DNA of 64,000 nucleotides, taken from positions 97,932-161,931 of the forward strand of contig JBNKRJ010000094.1 of the NCBI GenBank assembly GCA_050296515.1, in the 5' to 3' direction. The translations under genes and the position numbers were made by a program. This document shows positions 35,378 to 44,831 of the stretch, one piece after another. This DNA comes from NBLH01 sp050296515. Lineage in GTDB: Bacteria > Bacteroidota > Bacteroidia > Bacteroidales > NBLH01. Below the pieces are notes generated by a model that worked only from the letters and a program-made list of their open reading frames with translations, ran no database searches and had not been told where the DNA came from. Each line of letters opens with the position of its first letter. Position 1 is the first letter of the stretch.

Positions 35378-38338
35378 TCAGGCAAGGGTTTCACCTTCCT
35401 CTTTGTTTCTAATTTTTGTCAAATATCCAACAGAAGGTAATGTATGCAATTGCTCTAACAAACTGTAGTTTCTTTCGTTTGCAAAAGCTTTTGATACGTT
35501 ACTTTCTTTATCATTTAAATCACCAAAAACAAGAGCATCTGCAGAACATGATTGCTGACAAGCTGGAACAATTTCGCCATCTTTAAGCGCTCTGTTTTCA
35601 TTTTTGGCAAGTAATTTTTTCTCCTGAATTCTCTGTACACAGAAAGTACATTTTTCAACAACACCCCTTGTTCTTACAACCACATCAGGATTCAGCACCA
35701 TACGAGACAAATCAATATTATCAGTATGCGCGTATTTCTTATTGTTAGTAAATTGATACCAGTTAAATCTACGAACACGGTATGGGCAGTTATTCATACA
35801 ATAACGAGTTCCAATACAACGGTTGTAAGCCATCTGGTTCAATCCTTCGCTACTGTGTGGAGTTGCTGCCACCGGACAAACGTTCTCACAAGGAGCGTTA
35901 TCGCAATGCTGACACATAATTGGCTGATACACAACCTCTGGATTTTCAATTAAATCAGAATAGTATCTGTCTATTTTCATCCAGTGCATAATACGACGGT
36001 TAATCACCTCTTCACGCCCAATTACTGGTATATTATTTTCTGCCTGACAAGCAATAACACAAGCACTACATCCTGTACAAGCATTCAAATCAATCGCTAA
36101 GCCCCAGTGATGTCCCTGGAAATCAGGTTTTGGGTAAAGCGTTACTGCATGCTCTTCATTTATGTAATGTTTTTCATTACCTGCTTTTGGATTCTTTTTG
36201 TATTCAATCAGCTTAGTCTCGCGAACAATGTCACGACCTTCCATTGAATTATGCTCCTGAGTGAGGGCCAGGGTATAATTTACTCCTGTTTTTTCAAGTT
36301 TAACACCTGAAACGATATATGATTTATTTTTTCTTGAATTATCAACTAAAGCATAAGCATTTTTACCAACATTATCAGCTGCAGGTCCTGCAACAGTTCG
36401 TCCGTAACCTAATGCAATGGCAATAGTACCATCAGCCTGACCTGGTTGAATTAATACAGGAAGTTCAAATTTGCCGTTTACCTTCACCATGTCACCAATT
36501 TCTAATTGGTTTTCTTTTGCATAAGCATAAGAAACAGCAATATAGTTATCCCAGCAAACTTTTGAAACCGGATCTGGTAATTCCTGCAACCAAGGATTGT
36601 TTGCGTTTTTGCCATCACCCAATCCAATATTCTCATAAACAAGTAACTCCAATCCTTCAGTTTTAACTTTTGAAATAGCGTTTGCTGCTTCTGAAACAGA
36701 AGCTTCATTATAGCTAACTCCATTAATTTGAGTTACTGTATTAACCGTTACACCATCGTGCAGGCTTTTGTTCCAAAACGAATCAAAACCTTGGAAACCT
36801 TTTTCTATGGTATAAATATTATTTTCCCAATATTTTTGGATGTAAGCATAATAATTAGCATCCATTCCTGCCCACTTTAACAAACTTTCCTGAGCCTGAC
36901 GCGTATCAAATAATTTATGAATAGTTGGTTGAGCTAAACTGAATTTCCCTGGCTGAACTTCAGCATCATTCCACGATTCCAGGTAATTGTTATCAGGACT
37001 AACAAATTTTGCAAGGCTTGCTGTTTCACTTTTTGCACCGTCAAACGATACTGAAAGTTTCACTTTGGCTAAACCTGCTGTAAATTTATCAGATTCAGGG
37101 TAATCATACGCAGGATTCACATTAAACAAGAACATTGCTCCTATTTTTCCTGCATTCATTTTCTCAACCAAAGCTTTTACTTTTGCATCATCACCTTGTT
37201 TAAGATTTACCGGATTCTGAATATCAATGGTAGTACCGTAATTCTCTAACAAATAGTTAATTGCATTTACAATTGCCTGGTTATTAAAATCATTCGAACC
37301 TGAAACGACCAGCGATTTACTTTTATTGCGCCATAATTCATCAGCCAAAGTAACCACATCAATCTGAGTTTCAGTAGCCGGCAATTTTTCCTTACCTGCT
37401 TTTGAAGCAATCTGGTTATATAACTGAACCAATAAAGCCCCCTCTTCAGATGGTTTAATTGGAATTCTAAAATCAGCATTACTGCCTGTTAAGCTCATTG
37501 TTGATTCAAACTGAACATGTTTGAGCATTGCAGGCATCTCCTTGCTCACTTTTCTTTTTGAACTATATTGCTTGGTAAATCGCATTGGTGAGATCCAATT
37601 TCCTAAGAAATCTGCACCAAATGAAACCACTATTTCAGCTTTATCAAAACGATAATCTGGCAATACCCGCTGATTAAACATTGCTAAATTAGCATCCAGC
37701 ATTGCTGAATAAGAAATCGCATCGTAATAAACAACCTCAGTAGTTGGATATTTTGCTGCAAAATCTTTAAACAATTGTTTGGTTGAAGGGCTGATAACCG
37801 TAGAGGTAAAAATCACAATCTTTTCGCCTGAAGCTGCAATTTCTTCCAGCCCTTTGGTTACTTCTTTATCAATTTCATCCCAACTTGCAGCAGTGCCACC
37901 TTTTTGTGGCCCCTGGAACCTGGCAGAATCATATAAATTTAAAACAGAGGCCTGAACACGTGCAGTAGTGCCACCTTTCGTATAATCAGAAAGGTCGTTT
38001 CCTTCAATCTTAATTGGTCTACCTTCTCGTGTTTTTACCAAAACGTTACAAAAATCATGACCATCATAAAACGTTGATGCATAATAATTTGCAACTCCAG
38101 GAGTGATTTCTTGCGGTTTGTTTAAAAATGGAATAGCTTTATTAACGGGAGTCTCACAACTTGCTGCTAATGTGGCATATCCAACGCCAAAACCCAGGAT
38201 TTTCAAAAAGTCACGCCTTGATGTATAATTTTTAGTTTTAATTTCTTCCTCTGGAATCCCTTCAGTTGAAAACTCTGGTTCTGCAACTGTCAATGTTTTG
38301 CTGTCTATTTGTTCAAGACTTTTCCAGTATTTTTTCAT
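35378..38338 (-). CDS. actB: Alternative complex III subunit ActB, molybdopterin-like and Fe-S subunit
   Basis: 986 residues. The N-terminus has a Tat motif SRRDFLKILGFG followed by LAASC, which could make it a lipidated Tat substrate. The large middle region is a molybdopterin-oxidoreductase fold without cofactor ligands, as in other ActB proteins. The C-terminal ferredoxin part carries CTGCSACVIAC, CQHCDNAPCENVCP, CIGTRYCMNNCP and CTFCVQR ... CQQSC, enough for four clusters. It links quinol oxidation in ActC to the cytochromes. It lies 47 bp after actA. Confidence 0.95.
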   Translation of the reverse strand: MKKYWKSLEQIDSKTLTVAEPEFSTEGIPEEEIKTKNYTSRRDFLKILGFGVGYATLAASCETPVNKAIPFLNKPQEITPGVANYYASTFYDGHDFCNVLVKTREGRPIKIEGNDLSDYTKGGTTARVQASVLNLYDSARFQGPQKGGTAASWDEIDKEVTKGLEEIAASGEKIVIFTSTVISPSTKQLFKDFAAKYPTTEVVYYDAISYSAMLDANLAMFNQRVLPDYRFDKAEIVVSFGADFLGNWISPMRFTKQYSSKRKVSKEMPAMLKHVQFESTMSLTGSNADFRIPIKPSEEGALLVQLYNQIASKAGKEKLPATETQIDVVTLADELWRNKSKSLVVSGSNDFNNQAIVNAINYLLENYGTTIDIQNPVNLKQGDDAKVKALVEKMNAGKIGAMFLFNVNPAYDYPESDKFTAGLAKVKLSVSFDGAKSETASLAKFVSPDNNYLESWNDAEVQPGKFSLAQPTIHKLFDTRQAQESLLKWAGMDANYYAYIQKYWENNIYTIEKGFQGFDSFWNKSLHDGVTVNTVTQINGVSYNEASVSEAANAISKVKTEGLELLVYENIGLGDGKNANNPWLQELPDPVSKVCWDNYIAVSYAYAKENQLEIGDMVKVNGKFELPVLIQPGQADGTIAIALGYGRTVAGPAADNVGKNAYALVDNSRKNKSYIVSGVKLEKTGVNYTLALTQEHNSMEGRDIVRETKLIEYKKNPKAGNEKHYINEEHAVTLYPKPDFQGHHWGLAIDLNACTGCSACVIACQAENNIPVIGREEVINRRIMHWMKIDRYYSDLIENPEVVYQPIMCQHCDNAPCENVCPVAATPHSSEGLNQMAYNRCIGTRYCMNNCPYRVRRFNWYQFTNNKKYAHTDNIDLSRMVLNPDVVVRTRGVVEKCTFCVQRIQEKKLLAKNENRALKDGEIVPACQQSCSADALVFGDLNDKESNVSKAFANERNYSLLEQLHTLPSVGYLTKIRNKEEGETLA

Positions 38339-38385
38339 ACCTTATATTATTCTAATATCCAAATTGTTATGTCAAATATCTAATA

Positions 38386-39537
38386 TTAATAATGGCACTT
38401 CATACAATCCTGGCCACCAATATCTTTTACGGTTACACCTTCACGCATACCGTCTTTAAGTTCTTCGTGATATTTTGTATACAAATTATCATAGAACTTG
38501 TTATCCATATCAACAAATTTTGTTCGATGACAATTTAAACACCATCCCATACTTAAGTCTTCCACTTGTTGCAAGCGGCCCATTTCTTCAACTTTCCCAT
38601 GGCACTCGGCACAATCCAATTTACCAGCATTAACATGTTGGGAATGACTGAAAAATACATGGTCAGGCAAGTTATGTACTTTAACCCATTCAATTGGCTT
38701 TCCTTCTTTTATTGCAGCCTGAATTTTTGCAATTTCTTCTTGTCCAGTGTTTGCTCCTTGCTTTATGATGCTATGACAGTTTAAACATAAATTAGAGGAA
38801 GGAATACCAGCAACCTGGCTATCCATTGCTCCTGTATGGCAATATTTACAATCTATCCCGTTTACACCTGCATGTACTTTGTGTGAAAATTTTATTGGCT
38901 GGTCAGGTTCGTACCCTGGCGTACGACCAAGATTTACTGCCTCAGTATGAATTGTCATTAGTATTAAAAAGGATGCTGAAGAAATAAGCAGTACATGTAC
39001 AAAAACAGCCTTTTTAAGAAACTTTGTAAAAGTAAGGTCGAAAATTGACAACAGTAATACAACTATACTAATATAAAAAAGCCCCTTGGTAGTTTTGGGC
39101 AAGTTGCTTTTTTCATTTTCAAGAAAATTGGGATCTGCTTCAACAACTACCTTCTCAACCTGATCTTCAAAAGCTTCCGGATTTTTTATGTATGCTAATA
39201 ATTCCTTTATTTCCTGCTCGGTAAGATTGTTATCCGGCATCGGAATTTTATTATTCTCCTCAAACAACTTAACAGCAACTTTATCACCATTTTTTACCAT
39301 TGTTTGTGAGGACTGTATAAACTTTATCAACCAGGCTTCGTCTCTTCGTTCTGTAACATCTTTTAGCCCAGGACCAACCTTTTTCTCATCTGTAAGATTA
39401 TGACAAGCTGCACAAACCTTGAAATTCTCTACAGGACTTTTTTGTGCCAGTATTCCTGAAACATTATAAATAAGAATTACAATAAACAGAAGTAGTATCT
39501 TGCTGATTTTCTGATTATAAAGTAATTTTTTCAACAT
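38386..39537 (-). CDS. actA: Alternative complex III subunit ActA, fused monohaem plus pentahaem cytochrome c
   Basis: 383 residues. An N-terminal signal is followed by a small cytochrome c domain (CAACHNLTDEKKVGPGLKDV, then MPDNNLTEQEIKELLAYIKN). After a membrane helix at about 150-190 come five more CxxCH motifs: CKYCH, CLNCH, CAECH, CLNCH and CMKCH. That gives six haem sites, one more than the classic pentahaem ActA, because of the fused N-terminal domain. First gene of the operon. Confidence 0.93.
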   Translation of the reverse strand: MLKKLLYNQKISKILLLFIVILIYNVSGILAQKSPVENFKVCAACHNLTDEKKVGPGLKDVTERRDEAWLIKFIQSSQTMVKNGDKVAVKLFEENNKIPMPDNNLTEQEIKELLAYIKNPEAFEDQVEKVVVEADPNFLENEKSNLPKTTKGLFYISIVVLLLSIFDLTFTKFLKKAVFVHVLLISSASFLILMTIHTEAVNLGRTPGYEPDQPIKFSHKVHAGVNGIDCKYCHTGAMDSQVAGIPSSNLCLNCHSIIKQGANTGQEEIAKIQAAIKEGKPIEWVKVHNLPDHVFFSHSQHVNAGKLDCAECHGKVEEMGRLQQVEDLSMGWCLNCHRTKFVDMDNKFYDNLYTKYHEELKDGMREGVTVKDIGGQDCMKCHY

Positions 39538-39589
39538 ACGATTCTAAGCTAAGTATAAATAATTTATTGATTTTCCTTTTGATAGGCAG

Positions 39590-39597
39590 CAAAAATA
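39590..39597 (-). promoter_or_regulatory. -7 box TATTTTTG for the act operon
   Basis: An exact TAnnTTTG match on the minus strand, giving a predicted leader of about 46 nt before actA. The rest of the 338-bp gap to the transglutaminase-like gene shows no gene. Confidence 0.5.
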
Positions 39598-39875
39598 TAT
39601 AATAAGATGTTAATCTCCTAAATATTTCAGCCATTTTATTTTTCTAATAAACTCTTACAACTTTTATTTTGCTAATATTCAGCATATTAGTACAGTTAAA
39701 ATTTGTTAATAACTATGCATGAAAGTAAATATTTTAGTTTAGTTACAAAAATAACCTCAGTAAAAATTGATAAATTAGTACATAAAAGAAAATCATCCAA
39801 AATATGTATCAGTATAAAGATTTGCTAATAAATGAATGATATTATATTTTGACAAGCTATTTAAAAGTTCCATCT

Positions 39876-40994
39876 ATGAGATTAAAATTTCTGTTAAGTA
39901 CAATTAAGTTATTGGCATTGGTTTACACCATTTTTCCAAATAGCCTTTTTGCAGTTGATTATTCAAAAATCATCAATCATATTAACCACACTCCCACCAA
40001 CGTAATTAATTCAACAGAAAAATTAAGTGCCTACCTGTGCACACCATTTAAAACTGACACAGAAAAATTCGCTTCCATTTATTACTGGATTGCAAAAAAC
40101 ATTAGCTATAACCATAATTTGGCTTCTAAGCCACTTTATTATGAAAGCGTTGATGAAATAATTGACCATGTTATGAAAAAAAAGGATGGTGTATGCCAAC
40201 ATTATTCAGAATTGTTTGCGAAATTAAGCCGTCAGGCCGGGCTAACCGCCTACGTAATTGGAGGATATACACGTTCAAATAACAGAGTTGATAAACTATC
40301 GCATGCATGGAACATTATTAACGTAGAGGGTAAATGGTATTTTGTTGATGCTACCTGGGCTGCCTCATCTGTTCAATTGACTTTGAAAAATAAATTTCCT
40401 GAGAGTTTTTTTATGTTAACACCTGAAGAAAACATAAAAAACAGGATGCCCTTTGATCCTATTTGGCAAGCACTTAGCCATCCTTTGAAATACCAAGAAT
40501 TTGATCGTGGTCTTGTGAATGATTTAAAAAAAGGCAGCTACAACTTTAACGATTCTATCCAAAAGCACGTACACATAGATCAAACTCAACAATACAATGC
40601 TTTAACAAGAAGAATAAAAGAAAATGGCATTCATAACGATCTTGTCAGAAATGAATATGCATTAATGAAAGAAAACTACAGGATGTTATTGTACAATCAG
40701 GATGTTGAAAAATACAACCTGGCATCGACCCATTATAATAAAGGCATGCAGGCATATAACAACTATGCAAGATTAAAAAATAACAAAACTGTATATCTAA
40801 AAAAAGCAAAGAAAGAACTTCTTGCTATAGTTGATTCAGCCATAACTAATCTAAATAAAGCGCACCTATTGTTTAATTCAATAAATGAAGGAAGTGAAGA
40901 AATGAATTCTTACCTTGAGAAGAATGAAATAAATATTGAAAAAATTACTACCATAATGCAAAAAGAAAGAAAGTATGTAAATGATAATTTTTAG
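39876..40994 (+). CDS. Exported transglutaminase-like protein
   Basis: 372 residues from ATG 39876 with a signal peptide (to about SLFAVD). The transglutaminase-like core shows DTEKFASIYYWIAKNISYN, the catalytic Cys in KKDGVCQHYSELFAKLSRQAG, His in KLSHAWNIINVEGKWYFVD and Asp in VDATWA. The C-terminal half is helical. Such proteins act as peptidases, scaffolds or amidases in the envelope. Its stop overlaps that of the convergent permease gene by four bases. Confidence 0.85.
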   Translation: MRLKFLLSTIKLLALVYTIFPNSLFAVDYSKIINHINHTPTNVINSTEKLSAYLCTPFKTDTEKFASIYYWIAKNISYNHNLASKPLYYESVDEIIDHVMKKKDGVCQHYSELFAKLSRQAGLTAYVIGGYTRSNNRVDKLSHAWNIINVEGKWYFVDATWAASSVQLTLKNKFPESFFMLTPEENIKNRMPFDPIWQALSHPLKYQEFDRGLVNDLKKGSYNFNDSIQKHVHIDQTQQYNALTRRIKENGIHNDLVRNEYALMKENYRMLLYNQDVEKYNLASTHYNKGMQAYNNYARLKNNKTVYLKKAKKELLAIVDSAITNLNKAHLLFNSINEGSEEMNSYLEKNEINIEKITTIMQKERKYVNDNF

Positions 40995-42514
40995 CTTACT
41001 TTTCCAGCATATTCGTAACCGATGCCATCAATCTGCTTCTTAACTTCCTCAAAATCAACTTTCTCACCTTCAATAATTGCAATGGCTTGCTCAAGGTTTA
41101 CTTCTGCTTTTGAGATTCCGGAAATATTGCTAAGAGCCGTTTCTACATTCGCTTTGCAATGGTTGCAAGTCATGCCTTTAACTTTAATTGTGTGCTTTTC
41201 CATGACGATAAATTGAAATTTAGGTTTATTGATTTCTCCCTGATAATTGTATCCAAGAGATTCAACAGTTTCTTTAATCAATGCTGAGTTAAAATTGGTA
41301 GTTTTAATTTGTATAGTTGAAGTATTTATATTGGCTTGCACAAAATCGATTCCATCCAACTTGCCTATGCCTTCTTCAATATTTGCCTTACAATGATTGC
41401 AGTCAACACCACTCACTTTTATTATATGTTCAACATCAGCACCATTGCTGTTTTCAATTGAGAAAGTTTCGGCATTTATATTTTTCGCCCTTCTTTTTCT
41501 TATTAATTTTTGAATATAAATATTAGCAATTAAGCCACCCAATAATACCGTGGAAGCCAGTTCAAACCAATTAAGCTCTCCATGACCATCATGCTGTTCA
41601 GTGTGAACTAAAAATGAAGTAAACCATTCCCTGGGTAGAAAATGATCAATAATAAACCCAAATAACAAAGACATCCCAATTATGGAAACAAGGTAGCTAA
41701 TTAGCGACTTTCGCCCCATTACTTTACCTAAAACTGTAATGGTTGCAGCATTTGTAGCAGGACCAGCCATTAAAAAGACCAAAGCGGCTCCTGGTGATAT
41801 TCCTTTCATTATCAGCACCGCAGCTATTGGAATAGAACCTGTAGCACAAACATATAGAGGGATAGAAGCAACAAGTATTACCAACATACTTAAAAAATCG
41901 TTGCTAATGTATTCTGAGAAAAATTCCGTTGGAAGCAATAACGAAATCAAAGCTGCTAATAAAAGCCCGATTACTAACCACTTAGCTATATCCTGCATGA
42001 ATTCAACAAATGCATAATGCAGCATTTTTCTGATTGGATTAGAGTGATTTTCATTGCTGATTTGATTATTATTCTTTGTAATTTCAGGTTCCGTAGTTTT
42101 GTCGAGATAATTTGTAAATGCTCCACCAAAAATACCACTTACAAAAGCAATAAACGGTCGTAAAATAGCAAATGGCAAACCTAACATTGAATAAGTTGCC
42201 ATAATAGAATCTACTCCTGTTTGTGGTGTTGAAATTAGAAAAGACACAGTAGAGCCTTTCGATGCACCATTTTTATAAAACGATATTCCTGTAGGTATTA
42301 CTCCACATGAGCACAAAGGAAGCGGAACACCAATAAGGCTTGCATAAACAGTTGAGCGCATTTTATTGCCTCCTAGCAGTCTTGCGATCCTTTCCTTTTT
42401 GAAAAAAACATGTAAAATACCAGCAAATAAAAACCCTAATAGAAGATAGGGAGCCATGGCATTTGTCAACACTAACAACTCATTCAAATATTTAATAATA
42501 TACTCTAAAATCAT
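40991..42514 (-). CDS. SO_0444/DUF318-type metal permease with two C-terminal HMA domains
   Basis: 507 residues. The membrane part contains GVPLPLCSCGVIPTGISFYKNGASKGSTVSFLISTPQTG, the signature of permeases linked to copper or zinc efflux, with a repeat of the same motif later (PLYVCATGSIPIAAVLIMKG). Two heavy-metal-associated domains follow, VDCNHCKANIEEG and MTCNHCKANVETA, each with CxxC. These can pick up Cu(I) or Zn(II) in the cytosol. A promoter-like box lies 20 bp upstream. Confidence 0.88.
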   Translation of the reverse strand: MILEYIIKYLNELLVLTNAMAPYLLLGFLFAGILHVFFKKERIARLLGGNKMRSTVYASLIGVPLPLCSCGVIPTGISFYKNGASKGSTVSFLISTPQTGVDSIMATYSMLGLPFAILRPFIAFVSGIFGGAFTNYLDKTTEPEITKNNNQISNENHSNPIRKMLHYAFVEFMQDIAKWLVIGLLLAALISLLLPTEFFSEYISNDFLSMLVILVASIPLYVCATGSIPIAAVLIMKGISPGAALVFLMAGPATNAATITVLGKVMGRKSLISYLVSIIGMSLLFGFIIDHFLPREWFTSFLVHTEQHDGHGELNWFELASTVLLGGLIANIYIQKLIRKRRAKNINAETFSIENSNGADVEHIIKVSGVDCNHCKANIEEGIGKLDGIDFVQANINTSTIQIKTTNFNSALIKETVESLGYNYQGEINKPKFQFIVMEKHTIKVKGMTCNHCKANVETALSNISGISKAEVNLEQAIAIIEGEKVDFEEVKKQIDGIGYEYAGKVS

Positions 42515-42533
42515 AACAATGAATACTTTGACA

Positions 42534-42541
42534 CAAAAGTA
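42534..42541 (-). promoter_or_regulatory. -7 box TACTTTTG for the metal permease gene
   Basis: An exact TAnnTTTG match on the minus strand, 20 bp before the ATG. No metal-regulator palindrome is evident nearby. The 349-bp gap up to lpdA holds nothing else I can support. Confidence 0.5.
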
Positions 42542-42863
42542 AATGTTCTATTTATTTTTAATCCATATTATTTATAGACACTATGCAAAACAGGGAAAAA
42601 CGGAACAACAATAACCTTTAAATCAGTAACATACACACAAACAACGAAATATATTTAAAATAGTGCGGAATAATCACCTAATATTGGCTATGGTAAAATC
42701 ATTCAGATATTGCTTTATGAGTTTTAATTTGTTTGTTTTCCCAGCCATTTGAGCTCTAATTTATTCGCAAGATCATGAGAAAGTTCTAATTTCTGGTTTC
42801 TATATTCGAATAAAAGATGTTATTTTCGCCCCCAAATTTTGTTACAACTAAAACTAATAAATA

Positions 42864-44252
42864 ATGGATTACGATATAATAGTAATAGGAAGCGGACCAG
42901 GTGGCTATGTGGCTGCAATAAGAGCCTCACAACTAGGCATGAAAACTGCTGTTGTAGAAAAAGCTGAAATTGGAGGTATTTGCCTAAACTGGGGTTGTAT
43001 TCCTACCAAATCGTTGTTAAAAAGTGCTCAGGTATTAGAATATATGCAGCATTCAGAAGACTATGGTATCAAAGCTGAAGGTGTTCAGGCTGACTTTGGT
43101 AAAGTAGTTGAGCGTAGCCGAGGTGTTGCTGATGGCATGAGCAAAGGTATTCAGTTTTTGTTCAAAAAAAATAAAATAGAACAGTTACTAGGTTTTGGAA
43201 AAATAACCGCAAAAAATGCTGTTGAAGTGACTCATGAAGGTGGGGAAAGCAAAACATACACAGCTAAACACATTATATTAGCAACTGGTGCCAGATCTCG
43301 TCAATTGCCTAATTTACAACAAGATGGCAAAAAGATAATTGGCTATCGCGAAGCACTTACCTTGCCAAGCTTACCAAAATCGATGATAGTTGTTGGTTCG
43401 GGAGCAATTGGAACTGAGTTTGCTTATTTTTACAGCGCAATGGGAACTGATGTAACCATTGTTGAATTTATGCCTAACCTTGTTCCACTAGAAGATGAAG
43501 AAGTTTCTAAAACTTTAGCAAGAAGCTTTAAAAAGAAGAAAGTAAAAGTAATGCTTGATTCTTCTGTTGAGTCAGTTGATACGTCAGGTGATTTGTGCAA
43601 GGTTAGCATCAAAACAAAAAAAGGTGTTGAAGAACACGAAGCAGAGATTGTACTTTCTGCTGTAGGTATTACTCCAAACCTTGAAGGAATTGGAATTGAA
43701 GAAATGGGTATTGATTTGGAGAATGGGAAAGTAAAAGTTGACGAATATTATCGCACAAATGTAGAAGGTGTTTATGCAATTGGTGATATTGTTGCTGGCC
43801 CTGCACTTGCTCACGTAGCATCGGCCGAGGGTATTACCTGTGTTGAGAAAATTGCTGGTCATAACCCGCAACCTGTTGATTATGGCAACATTCCTGGCTG
43901 CACATATACAACTCCTGAAGTTGCTTCTGTTGGTTTGACAGAAAAGCAAGCTATTGAAAAGGGCTATGAAATTAAAGTTGGTAAATTCCCATTTACAGCA
44001 TCAGGAAAAGCAAGTGCTGCCGGAGCAAAAGATGGTTTTGTGAAATTAATTTTTGATGCAAAATATGGTGAATTACTTGGCGGACATTTAATTGGTGCCA
44101 ATGTAACTGAAATGATTGCTGAATTGGTTGTTGCAAAGAAACTTGAAACCACAGGTATGGAACTTATTAAATCAGTTCATCCGCACCCAACCATGTCGGA
44201 AGCGATCATGGAAGCTGCTGCCGCTGCTTACGATGAAGTGATTCATATATAG
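42864..44252 (+). CDS. lpdA: Dihydrolipoyl dehydrogenase
   Basis: The 462-residue E3 flavoenzyme of 2-oxoacid dehydrogenase and glycine cleavage complexes. It has FAD motif VIGSGPGGYVAAIRA, redox disulfide GGICLNWGCIPTKSLL, NAD motif VVGSGAIGTEFAYF, and the C-terminal HPHPTMSEAIMEA with catalytic His-Glu. No other complex subunits are adjacent. It oxidises dihydrolipoyl groups with NAD+. Confidence 0.95.
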   Translation: MDYDIIVIGSGPGGYVAAIRASQLGMKTAVVEKAEIGGICLNWGCIPTKSLLKSAQVLEYMQHSEDYGIKAEGVQADFGKVVERSRGVADGMSKGIQFLFKKNKIEQLLGFGKITAKNAVEVTHEGGESKTYTAKHIILATGARSRQLPNLQQDGKKIIGYREALTLPSLPKSMIVVGSGAIGTEFAYFYSAMGTDVTIVEFMPNLVPLEDEEVSKTLARSFKKKKVKVMLDSSVESVDTSGDLCKVSIKTKKGVEEHEAEIVLSAVGITPNLEGIGIEEMGIDLENGKVKVDEYYRTNVEGVYAIGDIVAGPALAHVASAEGITCVEKIAGHNPQPVDYGNIPGCTYTTPEVASVGLTEKQAIEKGYEIKVGKFPFTASGKASAAGAKDGFVKLIFDAKYGELLGGHLIGANVTEMIAELVVAKKLETTGMELIKSVHPHPTMSEAIMEAAAAAYDEVIHI

Positions 44253-44387
44253 AAATAAGAATTAGATATTAGAACTTAGTTAAACCAACTCTGGGTTCTG
44301 AAAATTAAAATAAGGGTTTAGCGCACACATGCTAGGCCCTTGTTTGTATCTAACAATCAAACACTTAATTAATAAACCTTGGAGATA

Positions 44388-44672
44388 ATGATTGTAAGAA
44401 TAGTGAAAATGACTTTCAGGAAAGACACTGCCGACATTTTTAAAGAATACACAAGTGAAATACGAGAAACAATCAGGAACTTTGATGGCTGCCTGCATCT
44501 TGATATTTATAGAGACATTCATAATCCAACAATATTCTTTTCGTATTCACACTGGCAATCAGAAGAGCATCTGGAAAGATATAGAGATTCAGACTTTTTT
44601 AAAGCCACCTGGTTGAAAACAAAAAAATGGTTTGGAGATAAACCTACTGCCTGGTCTGTGGAAAAAATCTAA
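44388..44672 (+). CDS. ABM-family (antibiotic biosynthesis monooxygenase-type) small protein
   Basis: 94 residues from ATG 44388, which is preceded by GGAG, an unusual visible ribosome-binding site for this genome. The pattern VRIVKMTFRKDTADIF ... FDGCLHLDIYRDIHNPTIFFSYSHWQSEEHLERYRDSDFF is that of the ABM dimeric alpha/beta barrel. Relatives include quinol monooxygenases and haem-degrading enzymes; many are of unknown function. Confidence 0.8.
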   Translation: MIVRIVKMTFRKDTADIFKEYTSEIRETIRNFDGCLHLDIYRDIHNPTIFFSYSHWQSEEHLERYRDSDFFKATWLKTKKWFGDKPTAWSVEKI

Positions 44673-44763
44673 AGGGAAGGGTTGTAAAAGCAGCTCCTTT
44701 CCCTTATACCAAAAGCAGTTACAAACAATTCACATGTAAATTTCAAGTTCTAAAAAGAATCCC

Positions 44764-44771
44764 TATTTTTG
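44764..44771 (+). promoter_or_regulatory. -7 box TATTTTTG for the methyltransferase-GT2 gene
   Basis: An exact TAnnTTTG match 60 bp before the ATG. Confidence 0.45.
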
Positions 44772-44831
44772 CAAGTGGGGTTCGGTAAACATCTAAGCCC
44801 TTTTTCGACGCATAAATTTTCACTATAAACA

